64,000 nucleotides of DNA, taken from contig NZ_QWDM01000011.1 in NCBI RefSeq assembly GCF_003996965.1, positions 62,001 through 126,000 of the forward strand. Direction: 5' to 3'. The translations under genes and the position numbers were made by a program. Every line of letters starts with the position of its first letter. Position 1 is the first letter of the stretch. Shown in pieces: positions 1-8,595 of the stretch. The notes beneath the pieces were generated by a model. The model was given only the letters and a program-made list of their open reading frames with translations, was not told the origin of the DNA and did not search any database. This DNA is from Flavobacterium cupreum (GTDB lineage Bacteria > Bacteroidota > Bacteroidia > Flavobacteriales > Flavobacteriaceae).

Positions 1-247
1 TAAAGAATAAGTGACTAATGTTACAGAAATGGAATTTTTACCATATAAGTGATTTAAGTTCATTTAAGGCAGTGCGTAATTTGCATTAAGCTTAGTAACT
101 TATAGGATAGAAAAAAAATCTATATAAAGTTATTTAAATAAAATTAAGGTTTCACTTCCTGTGCTCAAAGCTTAAATGAACTTACATCACTTACATGGTA
201 GAAAAAAAAATCTGCGTAATTTTACAACACTACAAAAATCATTTATT

Positions 248-838
248 ATGAATACAAAGGACTTATTGGATCAGATTGCTTTTATAAAAGAGATTGATAA
301 AGTAAAATACATTCAGCGGAAAACGAAGCTGTTTAACAGTGACCGAAATGAAAACGATGCCGAACACAGCTGGCATCTGGCACTGATGGCGATTGTTCTG
401 GCCGAACATTCCGATAAACCAATTGATGTTTTGAAAGTGGTGAAAATGGTTTTGATACATGATATTGTAGAAATCGACGCCGGGGATGTTTTTTTATATG
501 ATTTGCTAATCAGTCATTCGAATACGGATGCAGAGCGTTTGGCCGCGAACCGCATTTTTGGCCTGCTTCCAAAAAAACAAGCCGATGCCTTTATTGAAAT
601 CTGGGAAGAATTTGAAGCCGGGGAAACCAACGAAGCCAAATTTGCCAAATCGATGGACAGATTAGAGCCTTTACTGCAAAACACCTCCAACAACGGCGGC
701 ACGTGGAAAGAGTTTGGCGTAGGGTACCAAAAAGTTTACGAAAAAAAGAGTGTGATCAAAGAAGGCTCCGAGACTTTATGGACATACGCAGAAGGCCTGA
801 TAAATGAAAGTGTCGAAAAAGGAATTTTGAAGAAATAA
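248..838 (+). CDS. HD-domain phosphohydrolase (YfbR/HDDC2-like)
   Basis: A 196-residue protein starting MNTKDLLDQI. An in-frame ATG 24 codons upstream (176) is open, but the extra residues are basic and low-complexity, so 248 is preferred. The HD-superfamily metal ligands are visible: EHSWH near residues 38-42 and IHDIVEIDAGD near residues 72-82. Size and motifs match the HDDC2/YfbR group, whose studied members are metal-dependent 5'-deoxynucleotidases acting on dNMPs in the cytosol. That substrate is family knowledge and cannot be proved from the sequence. It stands alone, and the hairpin-rich repeat region after it may end transcription. A general HD hydrolase of unknown substrate is the alternative. 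Confidence 0.75.
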   Translation: MNTKDLLDQIAFIKEIDKVKYIQRKTKLFNSDRNENDAEHSWHLALMAIVLAEHSDKPIDVLKVVKMVLIHDIVEIDAGDVFLYDLLISHSNTDAERLAANRIFGLLPKKQADAFIEIWEEFEAGETNEAKFAKSMDRLEPLLQNTSNNGGTWKEFGVGYQKVYEKKSVIKEGSETLWTYAEGLINESVEKGILKK

Positions 839-852
839 TCAAATATAGCGAA

Positions 853-935
853 CATAATCACAATATAGCCTGCGGTTTCAACCGCAGCAAACATATTGTG
901 ATTATGCATTGCGTTCCCGCGGTTTCAATCGCGGG
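853..935. repeat. Nested inverted repeats, three hairpins
   Basis: A perfect 14-bp inverted repeat (853-866 with 893-906) encloses a smaller perfect hairpin, TGCGGTT/AACCGCA (871-886). A related hairpin with arms CCCGCG/CGCGGG and the same GGTTTCAA core follows (about 916-935). A variant with core GGTTTTAACC lies at 3717-3736. The structure looks like a dispersed palindromic intergenic element. With family A (977-1076) it fills the 392-base gap before cydA. I see no gene in that gap; the short open frames at 898-1124 are low-complexity. Confidence 0.6.
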
Positions 936-976
936 CTATATTTCATACGTACATCTATACACAATCCTGTTATTTC

Positions 977-1076
977 TGTCATTTCGACGAAGGAGAAATC
1001 TCTTTATGGAACTCTACAATCAGATTCCAATCTTTGGCGAGCTTCTCGTGAAGATTTCTCCTTTGTCGAAATGGCA
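977..1076. repeat. Dispersed palindromic repeat, family A
   Basis: Left arm 977-1000 contains CATTTCGACGAAGGAG. Right arm 1053-1076 is its reverse complement at 22 of 24 positions. The same arms recur at 40135-40241 and 44578-44667, with a degenerate left arm near 44475. All copies are intergenic and would form long hairpins in RNA. Confidence 0.7.
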
Positions 1077-1195
1077 AACTTTGGCAAAATTGCTGCAGGC
1101 ATAAGTGTTATTTATACATATTAAATTGTTGAAAAGTTTAACAAATATCGGGCGATAAACTTTTTTTTAAGGTCATTAATTTGGGTTTTAATGGG

Positions 1196-1203
1196 TAAAT
1201 TTG
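1196..1203 (+). promoter_or_regulatory. Putative -7 box of cydA
   Basis: TAAATTTG matches the Bacteroidota -7 consensus TAnnTTTG. It places the transcription start around 1208-1212, about 20 nt before the ATG at 1231. This argues against the TTG at 1201, which lies inside the box, as the translation start. No clear -33 TTG was found. Confidence 0.45.
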
Positions 1204-1230
1204 TGGGACTTCATAATTAAAATACCACTC

Positions 1231-2577
1231 ATGGAAGAAATGCTTTTTTATGACCGAATGCAATTCGCCTTCACGATTACTTTTCACTATCTTTTTCCGC
1301 AACTTACAATGGGTCTTTCGCTGATCATTGTTTATTTTAAGTGGAAATATTTAAGAACCAAAAACGAACAATACAATCACGCCACGCATTTCTGGATGAA
1401 AATTTTTGCCCTGAATTTTGCCATGGGTGTCGTAACCGGAATCCCAATGGAATTTCAGTTCGGAACCAACTGGGCCAAATTCTCTGAACTGACGGGTGGA
1501 ATTATAGGTCAGACACTGGCAATGGAGGGGATGTTTTCGTTTTTCCTGGAATCTTCTTTTTTGGGGATATTTTTATTTGGCGAAAAAATACTGGGACATA
1601 AATGGCACTTTGTAACCGGAGTATTAATCATGATCGGTTCCTGGACCAGCGGCTATTTAATTATAGCCACACACTCCTGGATGCAGAATCCGGTTGGTTA
1701 TGAAATTCTGGAAAACGGAAAATTTGTACTGACCAATTTTAAAGCTTTATTCCTCAATCCGTGGTTATGGCCTTCTTATCTGCACAATCAGGCCGCCTCT
1801 TTGGTAACAAGTTCGTTTGTTGTGGCCGGAATCGGTGCTTTCTATATTCTGAGTCAGAAAAATGTTTCTTTTGGAAGATTGTTTCTTAAAACGGGAGTCA
1901 TTTTCGGATTGATTTCGAGCATTATTGTGGCAGTTCCAACCGGAGATTTACTGGCCAAAAATGTAGTGAAATACCAACCGGTGACTTTTGCCGGAATGGA
2001 AGGAATTTTTCATACCGAGAAAAAAGGTTCTGAAATTGTTTTAATCGGTCAGCCCGACGTAAAAGACAAAAAACTGGATAATAAAATTGCCGTTCCCAAT
2101 ATTTTGAGTTTCCTGACATATGGAAACTGGGAACAGGAAATAAAAGGACTGGATCAGTTCGAAGAAGATCTGCATCCGACCAATATTTCCGGATTATATT
2201 ATGCCTATCATATTATGGTCGGTCTCGGGACTTTGTTTATTGGTTTGATGGTTTTGGCACTTTTTCAGTTAATTCGGGGAAAATTATACCAGACCAAATG
2301 GATTTTATGGTCGCTGATGTTTATGATGCCGTTTCCGTATATCGCCAATACTACAGGCTGGTACACCGCCGAATTGGGCAGACAGCCCTGGCTGGTTTAT
2401 AATTTATTGCGTACTTCTGCGGGGGCATCGCCAACAGTTTCGTCCGGAAATACCTTGTTTACCTTATTGGGTTTTATCGGATTGTATCTTTTACTCGGAA
2501 TGCTGTTTTTGCTTTTGATTGGAAAAATTATCAATAAAGGGCCTCATCATGTGGAACTTTCAACAGAAAAAATATAA
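1231..2577 (+). CDS. cydA: Cytochrome bd quinol oxidase subunit I
   Basis: This 448-residue subunit starts MEEMLFYDRMQFAFT. The open frame extends to a TTG at 1201, but a -7 promoter box overlaps that position. CydA holds hemes b558, b595 and d, and couples quinol oxidation to O2 reduction with high oxygen affinity at the inner membrane. Visible hallmarks are the early histidine in FTITFHYLFPQ (heme ligand region), the GRQPW motif near residues 384-388 and about nine hydrophobic helices. The region between helices that forms the Q-loop is short, as in the Bacteroidota type rather than the long E. coli type. cydB follows after 2 nt, so the two are co-transcribed. Identification is firm. Confidence 0.96.
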   Translation: MEEMLFYDRMQFAFTITFHYLFPQLTMGLSLIIVYFKWKYLRTKNEQYNHATHFWMKIFALNFAMGVVTGIPMEFQFGTNWAKFSELTGGIIGQTLAMEGMFSFFLESSFLGIFLFGEKILGHKWHFVTGVLIMIGSWTSGYLIIATHSWMQNPVGYEILENGKFVLTNFKALFLNPWLWPSYLHNQAASLVTSSFVVAGIGAFYILSQKNVSFGRLFLKTGVIFGLISSIIVAVPTGDLLAKNVVKYQPVTFAGMEGIFHTEKKGSEIVLIGQPDVKDKKLDNKIAVPNILSFLTYGNWEQEIKGLDQFEEDLHPTNISGLYYAYHIMVGLGTLFIGLMVLALFQLIRGKLYQTKWILWSLMFMMPFPYIANTTGWYTAELGRQPWLVYNLLRTSAGASPTVSSGNTLFTLLGFIGLYLLLGMLFLLLIGKIINKGPHHVELSTEKI

Positions 2578-2579
2578 GT

Positions 2580-3656
2580 ATGGAATTTTTTTGGTACGTC
2601 GTTTTAATGGGAATTCTGGCCGTTTACATTGTTTTGGACGGTTATGATTTTGGAGCAGGAATTATTCATTTATTTCTGGCTAAAACAGAAAAAGATAAAA
2701 AAGCAATTACAAGCGCTATTGGTCCGTTTTGGGATGCCAACGAAGTTTGGATTATTGCGGCCGGAGGTGTATTGTTTTTCGCATTTCCGACTCTGTATGC
2801 TTCTTCTTTCAGCGGATTTTACCTGCCGCTGATTATGATTTTATGGCTGTTGATTTTCCGTGCCATTGGTTTGGAAATGCGCGGACAGGTACATCATCCG
2901 ATGTGGGAAACAATCTGGGACAAGGCTTTCGGAATCGCGAGTCTGCTTCTTGCGCTGTTCTTCGGGATTGCTTTGGGAAACATCGTGCGCGGGGTCAATC
3001 TCGGAATGGTGACCAACGGCGTTTCGACTCAGGAAGCACATTATTTCTTTTTGCCTTTGTGGAATCCGACTTTCAGTCCGCAAGCCAATGAATTGGGAAT
3101 TATCGATTGGTTTACCTTATTTCTTGGCATTGTGAGCGTGGTAGCTTTAACGATTCACGGCGCCAACTGGATTATCTTTAAAACCAATTCGTCTTTGAAT
3201 CCACAGCTTAAAAATCTGGTTTTTAAACTGAATATTGTTTTATTGGTTTTGGTTTGTATTTCGTTGCAGATCTGGCATTTTATTGAGCCGGAACCTTTTC
3301 ACAATTTTGTCGAAAATCCGGTTCTTTGGTTTTTTCCTGTGATGACTTTTGTCGGGATTTTAGGCTTGTTCAAAGTGCGTTCATACAAAAAAGACGGACA
3401 AGGTTTTATATTCTCAACTTTATTTCTCGTTGGCGGATTTGCTTCGACTGCCGTTTCTATTTTTCCAAATGTTTTGCCTTCAACAAATAAAGTAAATCCA
3501 TCTTTAACCATTTACAATACCGCCGCCGGAGCTTACGGATTAAACGCCGGACTGAGCTGGTTTTTTGTCGCGCTGTTTCTGGTCATTATTTATTTTATTA
3601 TTCAGTACCGTGTTTTTAATGGGAAAATGGATGATGTGGGGTATGGGGAGCATTAA
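2580..3656 (+). CDS. cydB: Cytochrome bd quinol oxidase subunit II
   Basis: This is a 358-residue polytopic membrane protein whose ATG lies 2 nt after the cydA stop. Family motifs include DGYDFGAGI near the N-terminus and GPFWDANEVW near residues 48-57, followed by repeated hydrophobic helices. CydB is the second structural subunit and stabilises the heme-bearing CydA. No small CydX-like frame was recognised after it. The 3' flank holds a GC-rich hairpin followed by T-rich sequence that could terminate the operon. With cydA it would support respiration at low oxygen and resistance to oxidative or nitrosative stress, which is established for the family. Confidence 0.96.
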   Translation: MEFFWYVVLMGILAVYIVLDGYDFGAGIIHLFLAKTEKDKKAITSAIGPFWDANEVWIIAAGGVLFFAFPTLYASSFSGFYLPLIMILWLLIFRAIGLEMRGQVHHPMWETIWDKAFGIASLLLALFFGIALGNIVRGVNLGMVTNGVSTQEAHYFFLPLWNPTFSPQANELGIIDWFTLFLGIVSVVALTIHGANWIIFKTNSSLNPQLKNLVFKLNIVLLVLVCISLQIWHFIEPEPFHNFVENPVLWFFPVMTFVGILGLFKVRSYKKDGQGFIFSTLFLVGGFASTAVSIFPNVLPSTNKVNPSLTIYNTAAGAYGLNAGLSWFFVALFLVIIYFIIQYRVFNGKMDDVGYGEH

Positions 3657-3990
3657 GTTGTTTTGTTTTTTTAGCCACCAATTTCACGAATTTTCACGAA
3701 TTATTTATAGCAATAGCCGTTGGTTTTAACCAGCGGTTTTTAATTTTTGAGTGAAGTTGGCTTTAGCCGAAAATGAGCTGTATATTTGGCTAAGCCAGGA
3801 AGATTTATTCGGTTTTCTATTCAATTTTATAAATTCGAAATTTCTAGTTTGCCTAAGTTTGCTTAGCGAATAGCCCGTTCGCCGCGGCGAAAACGCCAAA
3901 ACAAACAATCTTAATTTCTTGGACTGATATTAATTTGCGATAATTTTGTCAAAGTAGTGGGGCAGAATATAAATCATAATTTAAAATTAC
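3657..3990. other. Intergenic region with hairpin and repeat remnants
   Basis: No gene is supported in these 334 bases. A family B fragment with two CACGAATT copies lies at about 3681-3702. A hairpin at 3717-3736 (arms CCGTTGGTT/AACCAGCGG, one G-U pair) runs into TTTTTAATTTTT and could end cydAB transcription. A fragment of family C (GCGAATAGCCCG, then AACGCC) is at 3865-3896. The 60-codon reverse frame here (3726-3908) runs through these repeats and is not believed. Confidence 0.5.
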
Positions 3991-4581
3991 ATGGAAGACC
4001 TGACATCATTTATTGAAAATATTAATAAGAAAGTCATCTTATTACCAGACGAAATGGATGCCTTGCTGTCTGAGTTTAAAGTGCGAAAAATAAAGAAAAG
4101 ACAGTTTATCGTACAACCGGAATTTGTGAACAAACAAAGAACTTATGTACTTGAAGGTGCTTTTCGTGCATATGTTGTAGATGAAAAAGGTACGGAACAT
4201 ACAATTCAGTTTGCGATTGAAGACTGGTGGATAGCCGATTATAATAGTTATATATACCAAACTCCGGCGACTATGTTTATTGTAGCATTAGAAGATAGTG
4301 TGATCTTACAGATAAATCATGAAGCCGAACAAAAATTAAAATCTTCCACTCATAACCTGGAAACCTTATTTCGTTTAATGGCCGAAAAATCTGCTGCATT
4401 CTATGTACGTCGCATTATTGCAATGCTTACACAAAATGCAGAACAGCGCTATAGTGAGTTTCTGGAAAAGTTCCCAAAGGTTGCACAACGTCTTCCACAA
4501 TACGCTCTTGCGTCTTATCTTAATATGACCACAGAGTTTTTATCGAAAATACGTAATGAAAAAGTGAAGAAGAAAAGTTGA
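3991..4581 (+). CDS. Crp-family transcriptional regulator
   Basis: A 196-residue protein with an N-terminal cyclic-nucleotide-binding-type beta-roll (about residues 10-120; RQFIVQPEFVNKQRTYVLEGAF is its core) and a C-terminal winged helix (about 145-190, LASYLNMTTEFLSKIR as the recognition region). This size and layout are common for Bacteroidota Crp-like regulators, many of which have no known ligand. It precedes a short-chain dehydrogenase on the same strand by 99 nt, so it probably regulates that gene or responds to the same signal. A 13-bp inverted repeat spans its stop codon. Target genes and ligand cannot be read from the sequence. Confidence 0.8.
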   Translation: MEDLTSFIENINKKVILLPDEMDALLSEFKVRKIKKRQFIVQPEFVNKQRTYVLEGAFRAYVVDEKGTEHTIQFAIEDWWIADYNSYIYQTPATMFIVALEDSVILQINHEAEQKLKSSTHNLETLFRLMAEKSAAFYVRRIIAMLTQNAEQRYSEFLEKFPKVAQRLPQYALASYLNMTTEFLSKIRNEKVKKKS

Positions 4582-4619
4582 AGTAGTTCAACCTTTTTTC
4601 CTAAGATACTTCAACTTTT
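4573..4619. repeat. Perfect 13-bp inverted repeat over the crp-like stop codon
   Basis: AAAAGTTGAAGTA (4573-4585) and TACTTCAACTTTT (4607-4619) are perfect reverse complements with a 21-nt loop. An overlapping shorter hairpin, TTGAA/TTCAA followed by CCTTTTTT, resembles a weak terminator. The element could attenuate readthrough into the dehydrogenase or act as an operator. Confidence 0.5.
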
Positions 4620-4680
4620 CAACCTTACGAAATACCCAACTTTGCCTTATTAATTAACAATTATAATTAGCAAAACAAAG

Positions 4681-5439
4681 ATGGAAAATTTAAGAAAATT
4701 AGAGGGGAAAGTAGCATTAATAACAGGTGCATCAAAAGGTATAGGTGCAGGAATCGCTAAAGAATATGCCAATCAGGGCGCGACAGTGGTTATTAATTAT
4801 GCAAGCAGCAAAGACGGCGCTGATAAAGTCGTTAAGGAAATTACCAGTAATGGCGGAAAAGCGATTGCAATACAAGGTAATGTGGAAAAAGCAGCTGATG
4901 TAAAACGTATTTTTGAAGAGATTGCCAAAACATTTGGTAAACTTGATATACTGGTTAACAATGCAGGTGTTTATAGCTTTGCGGGTATTGACGATATTAC
5001 GGAAGAATCTTTTCACCGTATGTTCAACATTAATGTGCTGGGAAGTATATTGACGATTCAACAAGCGGTAAAATTATTTGGAGATAAAGGCGGTGCAATC
5101 ATTAATACCGGTTCGATCGTATCAACGCTTGATATGCCAACTTCTTTGATTTATACTCAAACCAAATATGCAGTTGATGCCATGACCCGTATTCTTGCTA
5201 AAGAACTTGGTCCGAAGAAAATCCGTGTCAATTCTATTAATCCCGGATTGATAGAAACAGAAGGTTCTCATAGTTCCGGAGTTATGAATGGAGATGCAGA
5301 AAAATGGCATGTTTCTGAAACACCACTAGGACGTGCAGGTCAACCTGAAGATATTGCAAAAGTGGCTGTATTTCTTGGTTCTGATGATTCTTACTGGATT
5401 AATGGTGAAACTATCGCTGTTGCCGGTGGACAACGCTAA
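4681..5439 (+). CDS. Short-chain dehydrogenase/reductase (SDR)
   Basis: A 252-residue classical SDR of usual length. The cofactor loop TGASKGIGAG lies near residues 16-25, NNAG near 93-96, the catalytic serine in NTGSIVS, and YTQTK gives the YxxxK pair. It belongs to the broad 3-oxoacyl-ACP reductase/glucose dehydrogenase-like set. NAD(P)H-dependent carbonyl reduction or alcohol oxidation in the cytosol is safe, but the substrate is not. It follows the Crp-like gene by 99 nt, a spacing that allows its own promoter. There are no fatty-acid synthesis genes nearby, so assignment as FabG would be unwarranted. Confidence 0.85.
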   Translation: MENLRKLEGKVALITGASKGIGAGIAKEYANQGATVVINYASSKDGADKVVKEITSNGGKAIAIQGNVEKAADVKRIFEEIAKTFGKLDILVNNAGVYSFAGIDDITEESFHRMFNINVLGSILTIQQAVKLFGDKGGAIINTGSIVSTLDMPTSLIYTQTKYAVDAMTRILAKELGPKKIRVNSINPGLIETEGSHSSGVMNGDAEKWHVSETPLGRAGQPEDIAKVAVFLGSDDSYWINGETIAVAGGQR

Positions 5440-5615
5440 GTGAACTTTTATTGAAATAGAAAAGTTATTAAATTCAATGATGGGATTATTCCTGTTATTG
5501 AATTTTTTATTTTTTGCACGAAAAATTGTATTTTTGAGCATCGAAATACAAAAGTGTAACTTATCGAAAGAATGTTGTATTTTACTATATTAATAATTCG
5601 TTTAAGAATTTTAAA

Positions 5616-5623
5616 TATCTTTG
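5616..5623 (+). promoter_or_regulatory. Putative -7 box of the XRE regulator
   Basis: TATCTTTG matches TAnnTTTG and ends only 4 nt before the ATG at 5628. If used, it would give a leaderless or nearly leaderless mRNA. The -33 element is not clear. Confidence 0.35.
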
Positions 5624-5627
5624 AACT

Positions 5628-6047
5628 ATGAGCACAGCAACAAAACCAAAACATATCGGACGCAATATAAGCCGAATCAGAGAGCTTAGAGGAATGAAAC
5701 AGGAAGCGCTTGCAGAAGCAATTGGCGTAAGCCAGCAAACTGTTTCGGGAATTGAAGGAAATGAAGAAGTTGATACTAAAAGACTTGTAGAAATTGCAAA
5801 AGTTCTTGGAGTTACAGTAGAAGCAATTGAAAACTTTTCGGAAGAATCAGTTTTTAATTTTTTTAATAACTTTTACGACAATAGTGTCAGTAATAGCAAT
5901 GGTCAGGGTGCATCTGGTCCTATTTTTAATTTCAATCCTTTAGATAAAATGGTCGAACTTTACGAACGTTTGGTTCTGGCTGAAAAAGAAGTAGCTAATG
6001 CAGAAAAAGAAAAAGTAAAATATCTTGAAAAACTTTTGAATAAATAG
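5628..6047 (+). CDS. XRE-family helix-turn-helix regulator
   Basis: A 139-residue protein with an N-terminal HTH_3 domain (about residues 10-66; ISRIRELRGMKQEALAEAIG, then SQQTVSGIEGN as the recognition part). A linker rich in Asn and Phe follows, and a C-terminal amphipathic helix (LYERLVLAEKEVANAEKEK) probably forms a dimerising coiled coil. This layout is common among small Flavobacteriaceae regulators of unknown targets. It stands alone with no toxin-like partner beside it, so an antitoxin role is not supported. The putative -7 box is almost on top of the start codon. Confidence 0.8.
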   Translation: MSTATKPKHIGRNISRIRELRGMKQEALAEAIGVSQQTVSGIEGNEEVDTKRLVEIAKVLGVTVEAIENFSEESVFNFFNNFYDNSVSNSNGQGASGPIFNFNPLDKMVELYERLVLAEKEVANAEKEKVKYLEKLLNK

Positions 6048-6078
6048 AAATATAAAAGACTTAAGTTCACGTGAATTT

Positions 6079-6163
6079 GCGTTAGGGATAGGAGCGACAT
6101 CCTTTTTCTTGCTTCTTTAGCAAGGAAAAGATTTAGCGAATAGCCCGACCGAAGGGAACGCCC
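6079..6163. repeat. Dispersed intergenic repeat, family C
   Basis: The block begins GCGTTAGGGATAGGAGCGAC, contains a hairpin (TTTTCTTGC pairing with GCAAGGAAAA), and ends GCGAATAGCCCG...GGGAACGCCC. A fragment of the same right end lies at 3865-3896. My impression is that such blocks are widespread between genes in Flavobacterium genomes. Confidence 0.55.
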
Positions 6164-6316
6164 AAAATATCAAAATCCGTTTGCTCTCAGGAATAAACGG
6201 ATTTTTTAGTTTCATCTTTGACAAAGATTACACAAAAAGAAGACAAAAAAAATCTACCATATCCGCAACCCGAGCAATAGCGAACTGGCGAAGCAAATCT
6301 GGGAGAGAAATAAATC

Positions 6317-7102
6317 TTAAAACAAAACCTCCTTAGTAATAATATAAAATCCCATCACCAGAACAAACCAGCCAAAAATAGGTTTTAGTCTGGCAGCATC
6401 AATTTTTTTGGAAAGCCGGCTGCCGATGAACATTCCCAAAAGTGCCATTGCAGAGATGCCCAATAAAAAAGGATAATTGATGGGAGTACCAATGTATAAA
6501 TCACCTCCAAAACCGATTGAAGAATTGATTGAGATAATTAATAATGAGGTTCCTACGGCTTGTTTCATAGGTAAATTAGCGAAAAAGAGCAGGGCAGGAA
6601 TGATCAGAAATCCTCCGCCGGCACCCAGAAATCCGGTGATGATTCCGACTACAAATCCAATGAAGCTAAGTTGAAGGTAATTGGTTTCCGTTGCTTTTAT
6701 TTCAGGTTTGTTTTTTCGAATCATCGAAATGGCTGCTGTAATCATCAAAACTGAAAAGATTATCATAATCAGGAAATCTTTTGAAACCGAATAGGAAGCA
6801 ATCGAAAATAAAGTCGAAGCAATCTGAGGAAAGATAACTTCGCGGATAATCAAAATCGAAATCACAGACGGAATCGCAAAATACAACGCCGATTTGAGTT
6901 TGAGGTTTCCCATTTTATAATGGCTGTAACTTCCGGACATGGCGGTCAGTCCGACAATAAACAAAGAATAAGAAGTAGCCTGCTCGGGATTTACTTTGAA
7001 TAAATAGACCAAAATCGGGATGGTCAGAATAGATCCTCCACCCCCGATTAAGCCTAGTGATATTCCGATGATGATTGAAGCAAAATATCCTAAATATTCC
7101 AT
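6317..7102 (-). CDS. TauE/SafE (TSUP) family membrane transporter
   Basis: A 261-residue protein with seven to eight hydrophobic helices and the duplicated family signature: IGISLGLIGGGGSILTIPIL near residues 12-31 and VGIITGFLGAGGGFLIIPAL near 151-170. TSUP proteins export or import sulfite, organosulfonates or related anions across the inner membrane. A Crp/Fnr regulator lies upstream on the same strand and a rhodanese beyond it on the other, so a sulfur-anion role is plausible here but inferred. The start ATG is at 7102; an overlapping longer reverse frame starting near 7160 is a shadow. Confidence 0.85.
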   Translation of the reverse strand: MEYLGYFASIIIGISLGLIGGGGSILTIPILVYLFKVNPEQATSYSLFIVGLTAMSGSYSHYKMGNLKLKSALYFAIPSVISILIIREVIFPQIASTLFSIASYSVSKDFLIMIIFSVLMITAAISMIRKNKPEIKATETNYLQLSFIGFVVGIITGFLGAGGGFLIIPALLFFANLPMKQAVGTSLLIISINSSIGFGGDLYIGTPINYPFLLGISAMALLGMFIGSRLSKKIDAARLKPIFGWFVLVMGFYIITKEVLF

Positions 7103-7358
7103 TACATGTTTTTATGCAAAGGTGCTTCGTTAAATAGAAACCTACAGTAACATTTATCACACAAGGCCATTTTTGCCCCAGATTAAAAAATTATTGGATT
7201 ATTTTGCACACTGATTTTACGGATAGGACAGATTTACGCGGGTTTTTCTTTTGAGGTAGAATAATTGTTTTTTTAATATTCGCAGATAAAGAAAAATCAA
7301 TATAATCTTTTAATCTGTGGCAACCCACTTAATCCGTAAACTCCGCGACCAAATAATT

Positions 7359-7985
7359 TCATTTCAAAAGCTCAATCTGATTGCGGTTGAGTTTCACCAG
7401 ACCCCGCTGTTCCATTTTTTTGAGTAATCTGGAAATCACTTCTCTGGAGGTATTGAGTTCGGTTGCAATCTCCTGGTGCGAAAGCTTTACTTCAGAACAG
7501 CCACAGGCATCGGAATGTCTTTTGAGGTAAAATTCCAAACGTTCGTCCATAGAGCGAAAGGCGATATTGTCAACGACTTCAAGGACTTCTTCAAAGCGGC
7601 TTCTGTAGGTTTCAATGACGAATTCGTACCAGGACCGGTGTTCCATCATCCATTTGTCCATCATTTGCAGCGGAATCATCATCACCGAAACATCTTCGAC
7701 CACTTTGGCCATAATCTGGCTTTTTTCGCTTTTGGCGGTACAAATCATCGAAATAGCACAGGCTTGTCCGGGCTGCAGGTAATACATCAGGAATTCTCCT
7801 CCATCTTCGCCTTCGCGATAAATCTTGATTTTTCCTTTGGTAATCAAAACCGTGTTTTTAATGTATTGTCCCGTTCGCATTAGAATGGTTCCGGCTTCAA
7901 AATCCTGCAGGCTTCCGTTTTCTTCAATAGTCGAAATAAGTTCGCTGGAGAAATTGGGAAATATATTTTTAAGTAAGTTTTGCAT
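7359..7985 (-). CDS. Crp/Fnr-family transcriptional regulator
   Basis: A 208-residue regulator with a cNMP-binding beta-roll (about residues 20-125, GQYIKNTVLITKGKIKIYRE in the core) and a C-terminal HTH_Crp domain (about 140-205; LSHQEIATELNTSREVISR). FNR-type cysteine spacing at the N-terminus is absent. A Cys-Gly-Cys (DACGCSE) precedes the HTH, but I cannot say whether it binds metal. It lies between a TSUP exporter and a rhodanese, a grouping often linked to sulfur stress in Flavobacteria, and may control both. The regulon is inferred. Confidence 0.85.
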   Translation of the reverse strand: MQNLLKNIFPNFSSELISTIEENGSLQDFEAGTILMRTGQYIKNTVLITKGKIKIYREGEDGGEFLMYYLQPGQACAISMICTAKSEKSQIMAKVVEDVSVMMIPLQMMDKWMMEHRSWYEFVIETYRSRFEEVLEVVDNIAFRSMDERLEFYLKRHSDACGCSEVKLSHQEIATELNTSREVISRLLKKMEQRGLVKLNRNQIELLK

Positions 7986-8595
7986 GGTTTGATTGTTTAT
8001 TGGGCACGGATTTTACGGTTTGAACGGATTTTTACAATTGTTTTGATTTATTTTTTGCCACTAATTTCAAGAATTAGCACGAATTAATTAGTTGAAATTA
8101 GTGGCAGCTATTTTTTAATAAATATAAATTCTTAATCTATTTTATTGCTACGACCAGGTAACAGCGAAAAGCGAAGCAATTTCACGAATTAGCACGAAAT
8201 CAATTAGTGAAAATTAGTGAAATTCGTGGCAACTTTTTTTAATCATTATAATCTCTTAATCTGTGGCAAAAAAATAATTTCACAATTCAGCATGAACTAA
8301 TTCGTAACAACCATTTTTATCAAATTAAAATTAAAACAACTAAATTTATACAAAGATAGCAGATTGGATTGGCATTAATTACCGGAAAACTATTTTTAGA
8401 AACTATTTAGGCAAATGAAAAAATCCTATTTTCTATCGATTTTATAGACTGGATTTTTGAAAATAGTGAGTAAATTTGTAATTCACTGATTATAATCCTT
8501 TCTCTAAAACGTTTTCTGAGAATAATAATCGAAATCGCATTTGGTACGTTTTTAATTAACAGAAACGTCGTAATTTTACAAAAAACACATTTATT
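7986..8595. other. Intergenic region with family B repeats
   Basis: These 610 bases hold no supported gene. A perfect 15-bp inverted repeat (8056-8070 with 8092-8106, arm TGCCACTAATTTCAA) encloses AATTAGCACGAATT. A second copy at about 8178-8230 repeats TTTCACGAATTAGCACGAA and its near reverse complement, and a worn third copy lies at about 8278-8312. Related fragments occur at 3681-3702. The last 250 bases, before the rhodanese, are AT-rich and must hold its promoter; TAATTTTA at 8571-8578 is the nearest -7-like box. Confidence 0.55.

Noticed and set aside
898..1124. Two overlapping short open frames of 68-71 codons
   Set aside because: They run through hairpin and family A repeat DNA, have no start-site support and no recognisable protein character.
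1201..1230. TTG start for cydA adding ten residues
   Set aside because: The TTG overlaps a good -7 promoter box, and the residues from 1231 already match the usual CydA N-terminus.
3726..3908. 60-codon reverse frame
   Set aside because: It lies entirely in repeat and hairpin sequence between two well-supported genes.
4681..5439. Naming the SDR as fabG
   Set aside because: Motifs fit the whole SDR family; no fatty-acid synthesis genes are adjacent, and it follows a Crp-like regulator.
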